Source of the DNA: Patulibacter sp040675535
Lineage (GTDB): Bacteria; Actinomycetota; Thermoleophilia; Solirubrobacterales; Solirubrobacteraceae
NCBI RefSeq assembly: GCF_040675535.1
Contig: NZ_JBFAPC010000003.1
Coordinates: forward strand, 1 to 64,000
Reading direction: 5' to 3'
DNA: 64,000 bases
In this document: piece after piece, positions 42,608 to 50,797 of the stretch
How positions within the stretch are numbered: position 1 is the first letter of the stretch
Layout of the letters: every line of letters starts with the position of its first letter
The notes under the pieces: generated by a model
What the model was told of the DNA's origin: nothing
The model's database searches: none
Seen by the model: the letters and a program-made list of their open reading frames with translations, nothing else
Translations under genes and position numbers: made by a program

Positions 42608-42981
42608 CCCCCGACCGCCTCGCGTCGGCCAGGCGCTCTTCCTAAGCTAAGGCGTCCCGAACGTTCCGGCGGCTGCGCGCGACGAGATCCACATCCCGGA
42701 GCGGCGGAGCCACCCCACGGACGGACGACTCGGGGCTCCGCACCCTTCGCTCCAGATCGCCCCGCACGGGATCGGGGTCTCGTTCGCGTGCCCACGCACT
42801 CGGTCGATCGACGGAGTCGGTAGGCGCTCGACATCGGCACGTTCCGGCGCTTCGACATCATTCCTACACCATGTAGGACTTTCGCTACGATGCGGACCTG
42901 CAGATCGCGCCGATGCCCCGCCCAGACGCCCCAGCCCCAATGCACATCGGACTGCACCGGCCCCTCCGCCGGCGGCACCCG
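42608..42981. other. Gene-free region with a perfect BlaI-type box
   Basis: The 374 bases between the M23 stop and the convergent arsR stop hold the best copy of the BlaI-type dyad but no convincing gene on either strand. Short open frames leave the box in both directions. Confidence 0.5.
42862..42878. promoter_or_regulatory. BlaI-type box 4 (perfect dyad, orphan)
   Basis: TCCTACA-CCA-TGTAGGA is a perfect 17-bp palindrome. TAGGAC on the + strand and TAGGAA on the - strand could each be a -10. On the minus strand an ATG follows within a few bases. Confidence 0.6.
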
Positions 42982-43353
42982 TCAGCTTCGGTGGCCGGCG
43001 CGTGCGTGCTCGACGTGGTCGCGAGCCAGACCCAGCAGGCCGCTGACGTGGTCGTCGTCGAGGCTGTAGAGCACGCTGCGCCCGACCTTCCGCCGCTTCA
43101 CGACGTGCGCGGTGCGGAGGAGGCGCAGCGCGTGCGAGCACGCGGTCTCCGACAGGCCCGCGGCCTCCGCCAGACCGCCGACGTGCATCTCCGGCGTCTC
43201 CATCAAGGCCAGGATCACCCGCAGGCGACCCGGGTCCGCGAGCACGCGAAAGGTCTCCGCGAGCTCATCGACCTCACCGTCCCGCCACGGCACTCCGGCC
43301 TGCACCGGCGCACCGGACGATGCCGCCGCGACGCGACTGTCTGGTCCGCTCAC
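42982..43353 (-). CDS. ArsR/SmtB zinc-type repressor
   Basis: The 123-residue protein has HTH ETACSHALRLLRTAHVV and a complete alpha-5 zinc site DDHVSGLLGLARDHVEH (DxH-x10-HxxH), the SmtB/CzrA signature. It is divergent from a CDF exporter and a Zn/Cd ATPase and should repress them until zinc binds. GTG 43353 is preferred; an upstream GTG at 43389 is also in frame. Confidence 0.87.
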   Translation of the reverse strand: MSGPDSRVAAASSGAPVQAGVPWRDGEVDELAETFRVLADPGRLRVILALMETPEMHVGGLAEAAGLSETACSHALRLLRTAHVVKRRKVGRSVLYSLDDDHVSGLLGLARDHVEHARAGHRS

Positions 43354-43439
43354 GCCCTCAAGCGTATCCCGGCCCCCGTACCGACCCACACGCCGCGCTC
43401 GACGTGGCGCGGGCTCGACCGGTCTGTTACCTTCAGACT

Positions 43440-43453
43440 TGTTCAGATGTTCA
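43440..43453. promoter_or_regulatory. Tandem half-sites, probable ArsR operator
   Basis: Two TGTTCA copies (43440-43445, 43448-43453) precede the CDF start by 27 bases. TGAACA/TGTTCA is the half-site common to SmtB/CzrA operators, here in direct rather than inverted order. Confidence 0.4.
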
Positions 43454-43479
43454 TGCTTTTAGGAGCAGGAATCAGTCTC

Positions 43480-44382
43480 ATGGCCCACGATCACTCCCAC
43501 GGCATCGTCACCGCCGGCGCCCGCCACAAGCGTGCGCTGACGATCGCACTGGCGCTCACTGCGACGTACCTCGTCGTCGAGCTCTCGGTCGGCCTCGCGA
43601 TCGGCTCCCTCGCGCTGATCTCCGATGCCGGCCACATGCTCACCGACACCGCGGGGCTCGCCCTGGCGCTGACGGCGATCGTGATGGCGCAGAGCACGCC
43701 GGACGACGAACGGACGTACGGTCGCTACCGGCTCGAGGCGCTCGCGTCGCTGGCCAACGCTGTGCTGCTGTTCGCGGTCGCGATCTACGTCCTCATCGAG
43801 GCCGTCGGCCGGTTCCAGGACCCCACCGACGTCCCCGGACTCGGGCTGATGGTCGTCGCCTTCGTCGGCCTCGTGGTCAACGTCGCCTCGTTCCTGCTCC
43901 TGCGCGCCGGCGCGAAGGAGAGCCTGAACGTCCGCGGCGCGTTCCTCGAGGTCTGGGCCGACATGATCGGCTCGCTCGGCGTGCTCGCGGCCGGCGCGGT
44001 CATGCTCGCGACCGACTGGCCCTACGCCGACCCGATCGTCGGCGTCGCGATCGGCCTGTTCGTCCTCCCCCGCGCCTGGCGTCTGGGCGCCGACGCGGTC
44101 CACATCCTCATGGAGGGCGCGCCGAAGGACGTCGACGTCGCCGATGTGCGGAGCACGCTCGCGGCATTGCCCGGGGTGCAGGGCGTCCACGACCTGCACG
44201 TCTGGACCCTGACCTCCGGCACCGACGTGGCCAGCGCCCACCTGCAGATGGCCGAAGGCGCCGACGGCGGCGCCGTCCTGACCGCCGCCACGGCTCTCCT
44301 TCGCGAGCGATTCAACATCTCGCACGCGACGATCCAGACCGAGCCCAGCGGTTACGACACCGACGACGAACCGGGGATCTGA
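43480..44382 (+). CDS. CDF-family zinc/cadmium exporter (CzcD-like)
   Basis: The 300-residue protein has a His-rich N-terminus (MAHDHSHG), six helices and a cytoplasmic C-domain (VHDLHVWTLTSG). Helix II has the metal pair in SDAGHMLTD. In helix V the usual HxxxD appears as FLEVWAD, with glutamate for histidine, which may shift metal preference. It is one base from the ATPase gene and forms a two-exporter zinc operon. Confidence 0.88.
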   Translation: MAHDHSHGIVTAGARHKRALTIALALTATYLVVELSVGLAIGSLALISDAGHMLTDTAGLALALTAIVMAQSTPDDERTYGRYRLEALASLANAVLLFAVAIYVLIEAVGRFQDPTDVPGLGLMVVAFVGLVVNVASFLLLRAGAKESLNVRGAFLEVWADMIGSLGVLAAGAVMLATDWPYADPIVGVAIGLFVLPRAWRLGADAVHILMEGAPKDVDVADVRSTLAALPGVQGVHDLHVWTLTSGTDVASAHLQMAEGADGGAVLTAATALLRERFNISHATIQTEPSGYDTDDEPGI

Positions 44383-44383
44383 C

Positions 44384-46999
44384 ATGAGCACCGAGACCAT
44401 CGACCTGCCGCTGGGCAGGGACGCCGACTGCGAGCCGTGTGCCGGCCGGATCCGCGAGACCCTCGTCCACCACGCCGGCGTCACCGGCGTCGCCGGTGTG
44501 CGTGACGACACCGCCCTGCGGGTCACCGTCGACGCCGAACGGTGCGACGCCGCGTGCCTTGCAGAGGCGCTCGAGGACGCGCGCCGAGCGCTGCACGGCC
44601 GCTACAGCCACCCCGAGATGACCGTCACCGGGATGGACTGCGCCGACTGCGCCACGCGCATCGAGCACACCGTCCGTCGGCTGCCCGGCGTCGACGGCGT
44701 GAGCGTCAGCGTCACCTCGGCGCGCATGCGGCTGGAGCTGGACACCGAGGTCGGCGACCTCGAGACCGTCCGCGGCCGCGTCTCCAAGCTCGGCTACGGC
44801 GTCGGCGAGACGATCGCCCCGCCCTCCGCCGCCGGATCGGCGGCCCCCGCAGAGCTGCCGCAGGCGGCCGCGTGCGACGACGCGTGCTGCGCCCCGGAGG
44901 ACGCCACCCCGGACGCCGGCGACCACGGGGAGGCGCTGCATCGACATGCTGCACCGCCTTCCGCGGCGGTCGGAGTCACCGCTCCGGCGAGCACCGGGAC
45001 AGGCGGGCTGCTTCGCGAATGGGCGCGCGGATCCGACCGGGTGACGCGCACGTCCGCCGTGCTGCTGCTGGTCGCGGTGCTCTTCGACCTGACCCGGTTC
45101 CCGGGGGTGTTCGCGATCGCCGCCTACGCCCTCAGCACCGCGACGGGTGGCGTCTCGATCGCACGGTCCGGGATCAGGGGCGCGATCGCGACGCGCCGGC
45201 CCGACATGAACCTCCTGATGGCGATCGCCGTGCTCGGCGCGGTGGCGATCGGGGCGTGGATGGAGGCCGCGCTTGTCGTCGTCCTCTTCTCGATCGGCGA
45301 GCTGCTCGAGGGACGCGCCGTCGGCCGCGCGCGCCGCGAGCTCGAGGCGCTGGTCTCGCTCGCCCCGCAGGTCGCCGTGGTCCGACGGACGCACTCCCAC
45401 GGTGGCGCCCTGCACCACGAGGAGCTGACCGTGCCGGTGGACGCACTGATCGTCGGAGACGTCGTGATCGTCCGCCCAGGAGAGCAGATCCCCGCAGACG
45501 GGACGATCCTCGAGGGCGCCTCGGCGATCGATCAGGCCGCGATCACCGGCGAGTCGACGCCGGTGGATCGCGAAGCCGGCGAGCAGGTCTTCGCGGGCAC
45601 GCTCAACGGCGAGGGACTGCTCGCCATCACGACCACGAGCGCCCCCGGCGACACGACGCTCGATCGCATCGCCCGGCTCGTCGCCGACGCGCAGGCACGG
45701 CGCTCGCCGTCGGAGCGCTGGGTGCAGGCCTTCGCGCGGATCTACACCCCGATCGTCATCGCCGCCGCGCTCCTGGTGGCGATCGTGCCGCCCGTGCTCG
45801 GCCTGATGGAGTTCTCCGACGCGTTCTACTCGGCGCTGGCGCTCCTGATCCTCGCCTGCCCGTGTGCCCTGGTCCTGTCGACCCCGGTCTCGATCGTCTC
45901 CGCGCTGGGACGCGCCTCCGCCGCCGGCGTCCTGGTCAAGGGCGGCGCGCATCTCGAACGCGCCGCGACGATCCAGACCGTCGCGTTCGACAAGACCGGC
46001 ACGCTGACGGCCGGAGAGCCCGACGTCGTGCAGGTCGACGGCGTCGCGCCCGACGGCACGCTCTACCCCGTCGGCGCAACCCCGGAGATGCTCCGCACGT
46101 CGGTGCTGGCAGTGGCCGCTGCGCTCGAGCAGGGCTCCGCGCACCCGCTGGCCGTGGCGATCGTCACGGCGGCTCAGGACCGCGGGATCGGGCTCCCGCA
46201 CGCGACCGACCTGCGGTCGCTGACCGGCCTGGGCGCATCGGGCATCATCGGCGCAGACCCGTGCCGCGTCGGCAGCCCGCGGCTGCTGGCCACGGACGAG
46301 CAGCCTCCGATGGTGCGTGAGCTCGCCGAGCGGCTGCAGGACGCCGGGCGGACCGTCGTCCTCGTCGAGCGCGCCGGCACGGTGATCGGCGCGATCGGGC
46401 TCGCCGACCGCCCGCGGCCCGAAGCCCGGGAGGCGATGGGCCGCCTGGGCGAGCTCGGCATCACCCGGACGGTGATGCTGACGGGCGACACCCCCGAGAC
46501 CGCCGCGGCGATCGCCGGCGACCTCGGGATCGCGGGGGTCGCCGCCGATCTGCTGCCGGGCGACAAGGCCGACGCCGTGCGGCGGCTCGGCGACGGCGTC
46601 GCGATGGTCGGCGACGGCGTCAACGACACCCCGGCGCTGGCGGCGTCGGACCTCGGCATCGCGATGGGGACCGCCGGCAGCCCCGCGGCGATCGAGGTCG
46701 CCGACGTGGCGCTGATGGGCGACGACCCGCGGAAGATCGCGGAGCTGATCGGGCTGGCGCGGTGGACCCGCACGGTCGTGCGGCAGAACATCGCGTTCTC
46801 GCTGGGGACGAAGGCGATCGCCGCCGTGTTCCTGCTCTTCGGCGCGCTGCCCCTGTGGGCCGCGGTCGGGGTCGACGTCGGCGCGTCGCTCCTGGTCGTC
46901 GCCAACGGCCTGCGGCTCGTCTCGGGGCGCCCCGTCGGACAGCGCGAGCTGCCGATCCTCGAGCGCAGCGCCGTGGCCGGCCCGACGGTGTTCGTGTGA
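44384..46999 (+). CDS. ZntA/CadA-type P1B-2 ATPase
   Basis: The 871-residue pump has a first degenerate HMA-like domain with DADCEPCA, a second with GMDCADCA, a linker with CDDACCAPED and His residues, the CPC motif ACPCALVLSTP, DKTGTLT and GDGVNDTPAL. These indicate a P1B-2 exporter of Zn(II), Cd(II) and Pb(II). Its stop overlaps the CPBP gene start (GTGA). Confidence 0.92.
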   Translation: MSTETIDLPLGRDADCEPCAGRIRETLVHHAGVTGVAGVRDDTALRVTVDAERCDAACLAEALEDARRALHGRYSHPEMTVTGMDCADCATRIEHTVRRLPGVDGVSVSVTSARMRLELDTEVGDLETVRGRVSKLGYGVGETIAPPSAAGSAAPAELPQAAACDDACCAPEDATPDAGDHGEALHRHAAPPSAAVGVTAPASTGTGGLLREWARGSDRVTRTSAVLLLVAVLFDLTRFPGVFAIAAYALSTATGGVSIARSGIRGAIATRRPDMNLLMAIAVLGAVAIGAWMEAALVVVLFSIGELLEGRAVGRARRELEALVSLAPQVAVVRRTHSHGGALHHEELTVPVDALIVGDVVIVRPGEQIPADGTILEGASAIDQAAITGESTPVDREAGEQVFAGTLNGEGLLAITTTSAPGDTTLDRIARLVADAQARRSPSERWVQAFARIYTPIVIAAALLVAIVPPVLGLMEFSDAFYSALALLILACPCALVLSTPVSIVSALGRASAAGVLVKGGAHLERAATIQTVAFDKTGTLTAGEPDVVQVDGVAPDGTLYPVGATPEMLRTSVLAVAAALEQGSAHPLAVAIVTAAQDRGIGLPHATDLRSLTGLGASGIIGADPCRVGSPRLLATDEQPPMVRELAERLQDAGRTVVLVERAGTVIGAIGLADRPRPEAREAMGRLGELGITRTVMLTGDTPETAAAIAGDLGIAGVAADLLPGDKADAVRRLGDGVAMVGDGVNDTPALAASDLGIAMGTAGSPAAIEVADVALMGDDPRKIAELIGLARWTRTVVRQNIAFSLGTKAIAAVFLLFGALPLWAAVGVDVGASLLVVANGLRLVSGRPVGQRELPILERSAVAGPTVFV

Positions 47000-47868
47000 G
47001 CTCGCGCCCGTTGCCACGTCGCCCGCAGCCGTCTCCGGGACGCTGGGGCTTCGGTGCCGCGCTGTTGATCCTTGTCGCGACCCTGGGGAGCGCGTCCTTG
47101 GCCGTGATCCCCGACCTCCTCCTCGGAGACGACACGCTGACGCGCAGGATCGTCGGTCAGCTCGGCAGCATGATCACCCAGAACGCCGTCTTCGTGGCCC
47201 TGCCCGTGGTGATCATCGCGCTGCTGCTGCAAGCGCGTCCCGCCCCGAGCGCCTTCGGTCTGCGCACGCCCTCCCGGCCGTGGATGACCGCGGGGGCGGT
47301 GGTCGTGGCCTTCGTCGGCTACCTCCTCATCTCCAACCTCCTCGGGTCGCTCCTCGACGTCGGCGACCGCAAGGACTCGCAGCCCGCCACCCTCGGAGCG
47401 ACCGAGAGCGTCGCCGCCGGGATCGCCATCGCCCTCGGCGTCACGATCCTCGCCCCGGTCGGCGAGGAGTTCCTGATGCGCGGAGTCGTGTACCCGGGCA
47501 TGCGAGACGGCCTGAGCAGCCGCATCGGCCCCTGGGCCGCCATCGCCGCCGCCGCCGTGGTCAACGGGCTGATCTTCGGCGCACTGCACGGCGCCACGGA
47601 CCTGATCTTCATCCCGATGCTGATGACGTTCGGGATCGTGCTGTGCCTGCTCTACCAGGTGACCGGATCGTTGTACGCACCGATCGCGCTCCACCTCACT
47701 AACAACACGGTCGCGATCGCCACGGCGCTGGGGTGGACCGTCCTGGAGGGCCTCGCGCTCTGGCTGAGCGCCGCGGCCGTCCTGAGCCTCGCGGCCCGCG
47801 TCGTCGGGACGGTCACGCGACGCAGCCGTGCCGGGATCTCCGAGGCGGGCGCCTCGCCGGCTGCGTGA
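46996..47868 (+). CDS. CPBP-family intramembrane metalloprotease
   Basis: The 290-residue membrane protein starts at GTG overlapping the ATPase stop. It has GEEFLMRG (EExxxR), FGALHG and IALHLTNN, the three CPBP (Abi/CaaX-like) motifs. Substrate unknown; coupling to a metal pump is unusual. Confidence 0.87.
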   Translation: MSSRPLPRRPQPSPGRWGFGAALLILVATLGSASLAVIPDLLLGDDTLTRRIVGQLGSMITQNAVFVALPVVIIALLLQARPAPSAFGLRTPSRPWMTAGAVVVAFVGYLLISNLLGSLLDVGDRKDSQPATLGATESVAAGIAIALGVTILAPVGEEFLMRGVVYPGMRDGLSSRIGPWAAIAAAAVVNGLIFGALHGATDLIFIPMLMTFGIVLCLLYQVTGSLYAPIALHLTNNTVAIATALGWTVLEGLALWLSAAAVLSLAARVVGTVTRRSRAGISEAGASPAA

Positions 47869-48174
47869 TCAGCGCGGTCGGCGGGCACGAGACCGTGCGA
47901 TCTCCTCCCGCCAGTCCGTCCCCCAGATGCGCTCGCGGAGCACGACGACCATGACCGCGCCGACCGCCAACGCGAGGAGCAGCTGCACGGTGCCGGAGCT
48001 CGTCACCACGGACGCAGCGCTCCACACGAGCGCCTCGATCAGCACCAACGTGCAGATCCAGAAGAGTCGCCCGCGTTGCCGGGGCTCCGCGACGGGCCGG
48101 GGCAGTACCTTCGCCCCCTCGCCGGGCGGCGGCGGCCTGCGGGACTTCTGACGACGACTCTTCTTGGCAGCCAC
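47869..48174 (-). CDS. Small basic two-helix membrane protein
   Basis: From GTG 48174 the product is 101 residues: a lysine/arginine-rich head (AAKKSRRQKSRRPPPPGEG) and two membrane helices (ICTLVLIEALVWSAASVV, LLLALAVGAVMVVVL). No family recognised. A BlaI-type box lies 84 bases upstream with TAGGATAC as a good -10 on this strand. Confidence 0.6.
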   Translation of the reverse strand: MAAKKSRRQKSRRPPPPGEGAKVLPRPVAEPRQRGRLFWICTLVLIEALVWSAASVVTSSGTVQLLLALAVGAVMVVVLRERIWGTDWREEIARSRARRPR

Positions 48175-48257
48175 TGCGGTCCTCCGCACGGGATGGGTCC
48201 GGCCCCGTCCGCCCACGACCGGACGTTCATCGAGCGACGGATCACGCCACCGAAGTA

Positions 48258-48274
48258 TCCTACATCGCGTCGGA
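48258..48274. promoter_or_regulatory. BlaI-type box 5
   Basis: TCCTACA-TCG-CGTCGGA pairs at five of seven positions. On the minus strand it contains TAGGAT, a good -10 for the small membrane protein gene. Confidence 0.5.
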
Positions 48275-48473
48275 GTGGCCACGCCGCTCGGCCGATGTGA
48301 ATACGCCAGACTCGTCGCATGGAGTGTCCGGACCGACGTACGAACGAGACCCCGACAGGGAGGCAGCCCGCGGCCGCGGGTCGGCGCCGGCGACCGGCGC
48401 GCCTCGCGCATCACAGGTCCCGGGCGGCGCGGAACTCTCGATCGTGCGGTGGCCGCCGGATGAGGCGCGACAC

Positions 48474-48656
48474 ATGAGGCGTGTCTCTTCTCTCCAGGTG
48501 GTGACGGCCCTGTTCGTCGCGGTGCTGGTCGTCGTGCTGGTCACGTTCACGACGCTCGCTGTCACGTCGGCCTCCCGCTCATCCGCCGACGCCACGACGA
48601 CCACCGGACCGGCCCCGCCCCCCACCCAGCCGACGCTCACCACCTTCGACCCCTGA
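48474..48656 (+). CDS. Short single-helix membrane peptide (hypothetical)
   Basis: From ATG 48474 the 60-residue product has one helix (LQVVTALFVAVLVVVLVTF) and a Ser/Thr/Pro tail. The frame could start at GTG 48297 (119 residues), but the added part is disordered. No family recognised. Confidence 0.4.
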   Translation: MRRVSSLQVVTALFVAVLVVVLVTFTTLAVTSASRSSADATTTTGPAPPPTQPTLTTFDP

Positions 48657-48713
48657 CGCGCCGCCGCGCCGGCGCAACGAGCCGTTCACGCGTTGCCGCG
48701 GGGACTGCCCTAC

Positions 48714-48730
48714 TCCTACAGTGCGTAGTT
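48714..48730. promoter_or_regulatory. BlaI-type box 6 (coiled-coil M23 gene)
   Basis: TCCTACA-GTG-CGTAGTT; the left arm is perfect, the right weaker. It lies 63 bases upstream of the TTG start of the M23 gene. Confidence 0.45.
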
Positions 48731-48793
48731 CACCTGGGGGCGGGCACGTCGTTTCGACGTCTGCTGCGGCCCTCGCTGACCTCCGGAGTCCGG

Positions 48794-50038
48794 TTGCGCC
48801 CCCGCCTCGTATCCATCCCCCTTGCGGTTGTCGCGCTCGCGCTCGCACCGTCGGCGTCGGACCTGGTTCCCGGAGTCGACCCGGGCGGTGTCGCCCGCGC
48901 GGCGGCGTCGCCAGAGCGGCTCGAGCGTCTTCGCGAGCGGATCGTGGCGACGGAGGGCCGCGTGGCGCGCCGCAAGGGCCGCGAGCGCGTCCTGACGACC
49001 GACGTGCAGCGCTTCGGGGATCGGATCGACAGGATGGCCGAGCGCATCGCCCAGCTCCAGACACGCCAGGACGGGGCACAGCGTGATCTGGACGCGAGCA
49101 CCGCCGAGCTCGAGCGAACCCAGTCGGAGCTGCGGACCCAACGTCGGCGGTTGGTGCGGCTGCGCGGCCGGCTCGCCGAGTCCCGCAGGATCCTGGCAGC
49201 GCGGCTGGTCGAGCTCTATCAGGCGGACAAGCCGGATCTCGTCGGGGTGGTCGTCGACAGCCAGGGGTTCTCCGATCTGCTCGAACGCGCGGAGTTCCTC
49301 CAGAAGATCGGACAACAGGACCGCCGGGTCGTCGGGGCGGTGCGCAGCGCGCGGACCGAGGCGGCGAGCTCCGAACGGCGCCTCGCGCAGCTCGAGGGCA
49401 GCCAGCGTGCCGCCGCACGCAGCATCGAGGGGCGCCGCAACGAGATCGCGACCGTCAGACGCCGCGTGGTGGCCACCCGTACGGCCGTTGCCGCCGACCG
49501 CGCCGATCGCGCCGCCCTCTTGCGGAGCGTCCGCGGAAGTCGGCAGACCGACGAGGGCAGCATCGCGTCGATGCGCCGCGCCGAGACCCGGATCCGGCGT
49601 CAGATCGCTGCTGCGTCGACCCCGGCCGTGAGTGGCGGCGGCGGTGGTGGTGATGGCCCGGTCAAGCGCGGGTCGGGGCGGCTGGTCTGGCCGGCCAACG
49701 GCCAGTTCACCTCCCCGTTCGGCCCCCGCTGGGGGCGTCTGCATGCCGGCATCGACATCGCGGTGCCGACCGGCACGCCGGTCCGGGCCGCCGATTCGGG
49801 AACGGTGACGATCGCCGGATGGACGGGCGGCTACGGCAACTACGTGTGCGTCGACGTCGGCGGCGGCCTGACCGTCTGCGGTGCGCACAACTCGAGCCTC
49901 AAGGTCCGCGTCGGTCAGCGCGTGGCTCGCGGCGACGTCGTGGCCCTCAGCGGCAACACGGGCAACAGCACCGGCCCGCACGTGCACTTCGAGACCCGCG
50001 TCGGCGGGGTCCCGCGGGACCCCATGACCTACCTCTGA
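48794..50038 (+). CDS. EnvC-like coiled-coil M23 peptidase
   Basis: The 414-residue protein (TTG start, GGAG six bases before) has a signal peptide, a long coiled coil (about 40-265), a glycine linker and an M23 domain with HAGIDIAV and GPHVHFE, so the catalytic set is intact. This is the EnvC/NlpD-like layout of hydrolases or amidase activators acting at the septum. Confidence 0.88.
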   Translation: MRPRLVSIPLAVVALALAPSASDLVPGVDPGGVARAAASPERLERLRERIVATEGRVARRKGRERVLTTDVQRFGDRIDRMAERIAQLQTRQDGAQRDLDASTAELERTQSELRTQRRRLVRLRGRLAESRRILAARLVELYQADKPDLVGVVVDSQGFSDLLERAEFLQKIGQQDRRVVGAVRSARTEAASSERRLAQLEGSQRAAARSIEGRRNEIATVRRRVVATRTAVAADRADRAALLRSVRGSRQTDEGSIASMRRAETRIRRQIAAASTPAVSGGGGGGDGPVKRGSGRLVWPANGQFTSPFGPRWGRLHAGIDIAVPTGTPVRAADSGTVTIAGWTGGYGNYVCVDVGGGLTVCGAHNSSLKVRVGQRVARGDVVALSGNTGNSTGPHVHFETRVGGVPRDPMTYL

Positions 50039-50122
50039 GCGCTGCGGCCGACGGTGACCCGACCCGTCCCGCCCCGAAGCGCGGCCGGACCGGCGCGCTC
50101 GGGGGGCTGGTGGAAGCGCTGG

Positions 50123-50797
50123 TCAGCCGTCGTCGCGCGGGAGTCGGCGGTGGCGCAAGACCGCCGCGACGCCGCCGGCCAGGACGAGGAGCACGATGCT
50201 GGGAACGACCCAGCCGGGGGTCTCGTCGCCCTGCCCGGACACGTCCTCGACCGGAGTGGCGGCCGTCGGCTCCGGCGGCTCGGCGACGGGCGCCGCCGAG
50301 GTGGTGGTGCTCTCCGGCGCGGCCGCCTTCTGCTCGGGCGGCCCCGGGGGATTCGTGCGGTCGTTGGTGACCCGCAGCTCTCTGCCGGTGCTCAACGTGA
50401 CGTAGGCCGCGACGTCCCAGTCCTGCCAGGATCCTCGTCCGGCGACCGGGATCTCGGCGTGATGGATGCCGCTCTCGTCGCGATCGGTGGCGACGCGGAT
50501 GGACCGCTCCCGGCCGGAAAGACGGATCCAGTAGACGACCTTGGAGCCCCCGCCGGACCCGCGGCCGGTCAGCGTGGTGGCGAGGTCCACCTCGCCCGCC
50601 TCGGCCGCCGAGCCCTGGACGGCGATGCGCGCTCCTCCCCCGCCTCCGTCGGCGACGTCGATACCACCGTGCGCGTCCGCGGACACCGGCGCGACCAGCA
50701 GGACGACGGCGGAGACCATCAGGGCAACGGGCCGGCCGACGCGCCGCGGCCGCGCCGTCGTCGCGACCGGCGGATGGGTGCGGGAAAGGTGGTTCAT
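50123..50797 (-). CDS. Exported protein with C-terminal membrane anchor
   Basis: The 224-residue protein has a signal sequence ending at SADAHGG, a beta-rich domain of about 110 residues, a Pro/Ala/Thr linker and a C-terminal helix followed by RHRR. The His right after cleavage recalls periplasmic copper proteins of the CopC/YcnI type, but no family is certain. It overlaps the previous gene by ATGA and ends the long thiol/copper operon. Confidence 0.65.
   Translation of the reverse strand: MNHLSRTHPPVATTARPRRVGRPVALMVSAVVLLVAPVSADAHGGIDVADGGGGGARIAVQGSAAEAGEVDLATTLTGRGSGGGSKVVYWIRLSGRERSIRVATDRDESGIHHAEIPVAGRGSWQDWDVAAYVTLSTGRELRVTNDRTNPPGPPEQKAAAPESTTTSAAPVAEPPEPTAATPVEDVSGQGDETPGWVVPSIVLLVLAGGVAAVLRHRRLPRDDG

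Noticed and set aside
42647..43141. Minus-strand frame of 164 codons across the perfect BlaI-type box
   Set aside because: It overlaps the arsR gene in another frame, has no recognisable domain and no start suited to the box.
44312..47017. Minus-strand frame of 901 codons opposite the Zn/Cd ATPase
   Set aside because: It is the mirror of a complete P-type ATPase and shows no protein-like pattern.
48297..48473. Longer N-terminus for the small membrane peptide
   Set aside because: The added 59 residues are disordered and of shadow-like composition; the inner ATG opens directly before the helix.
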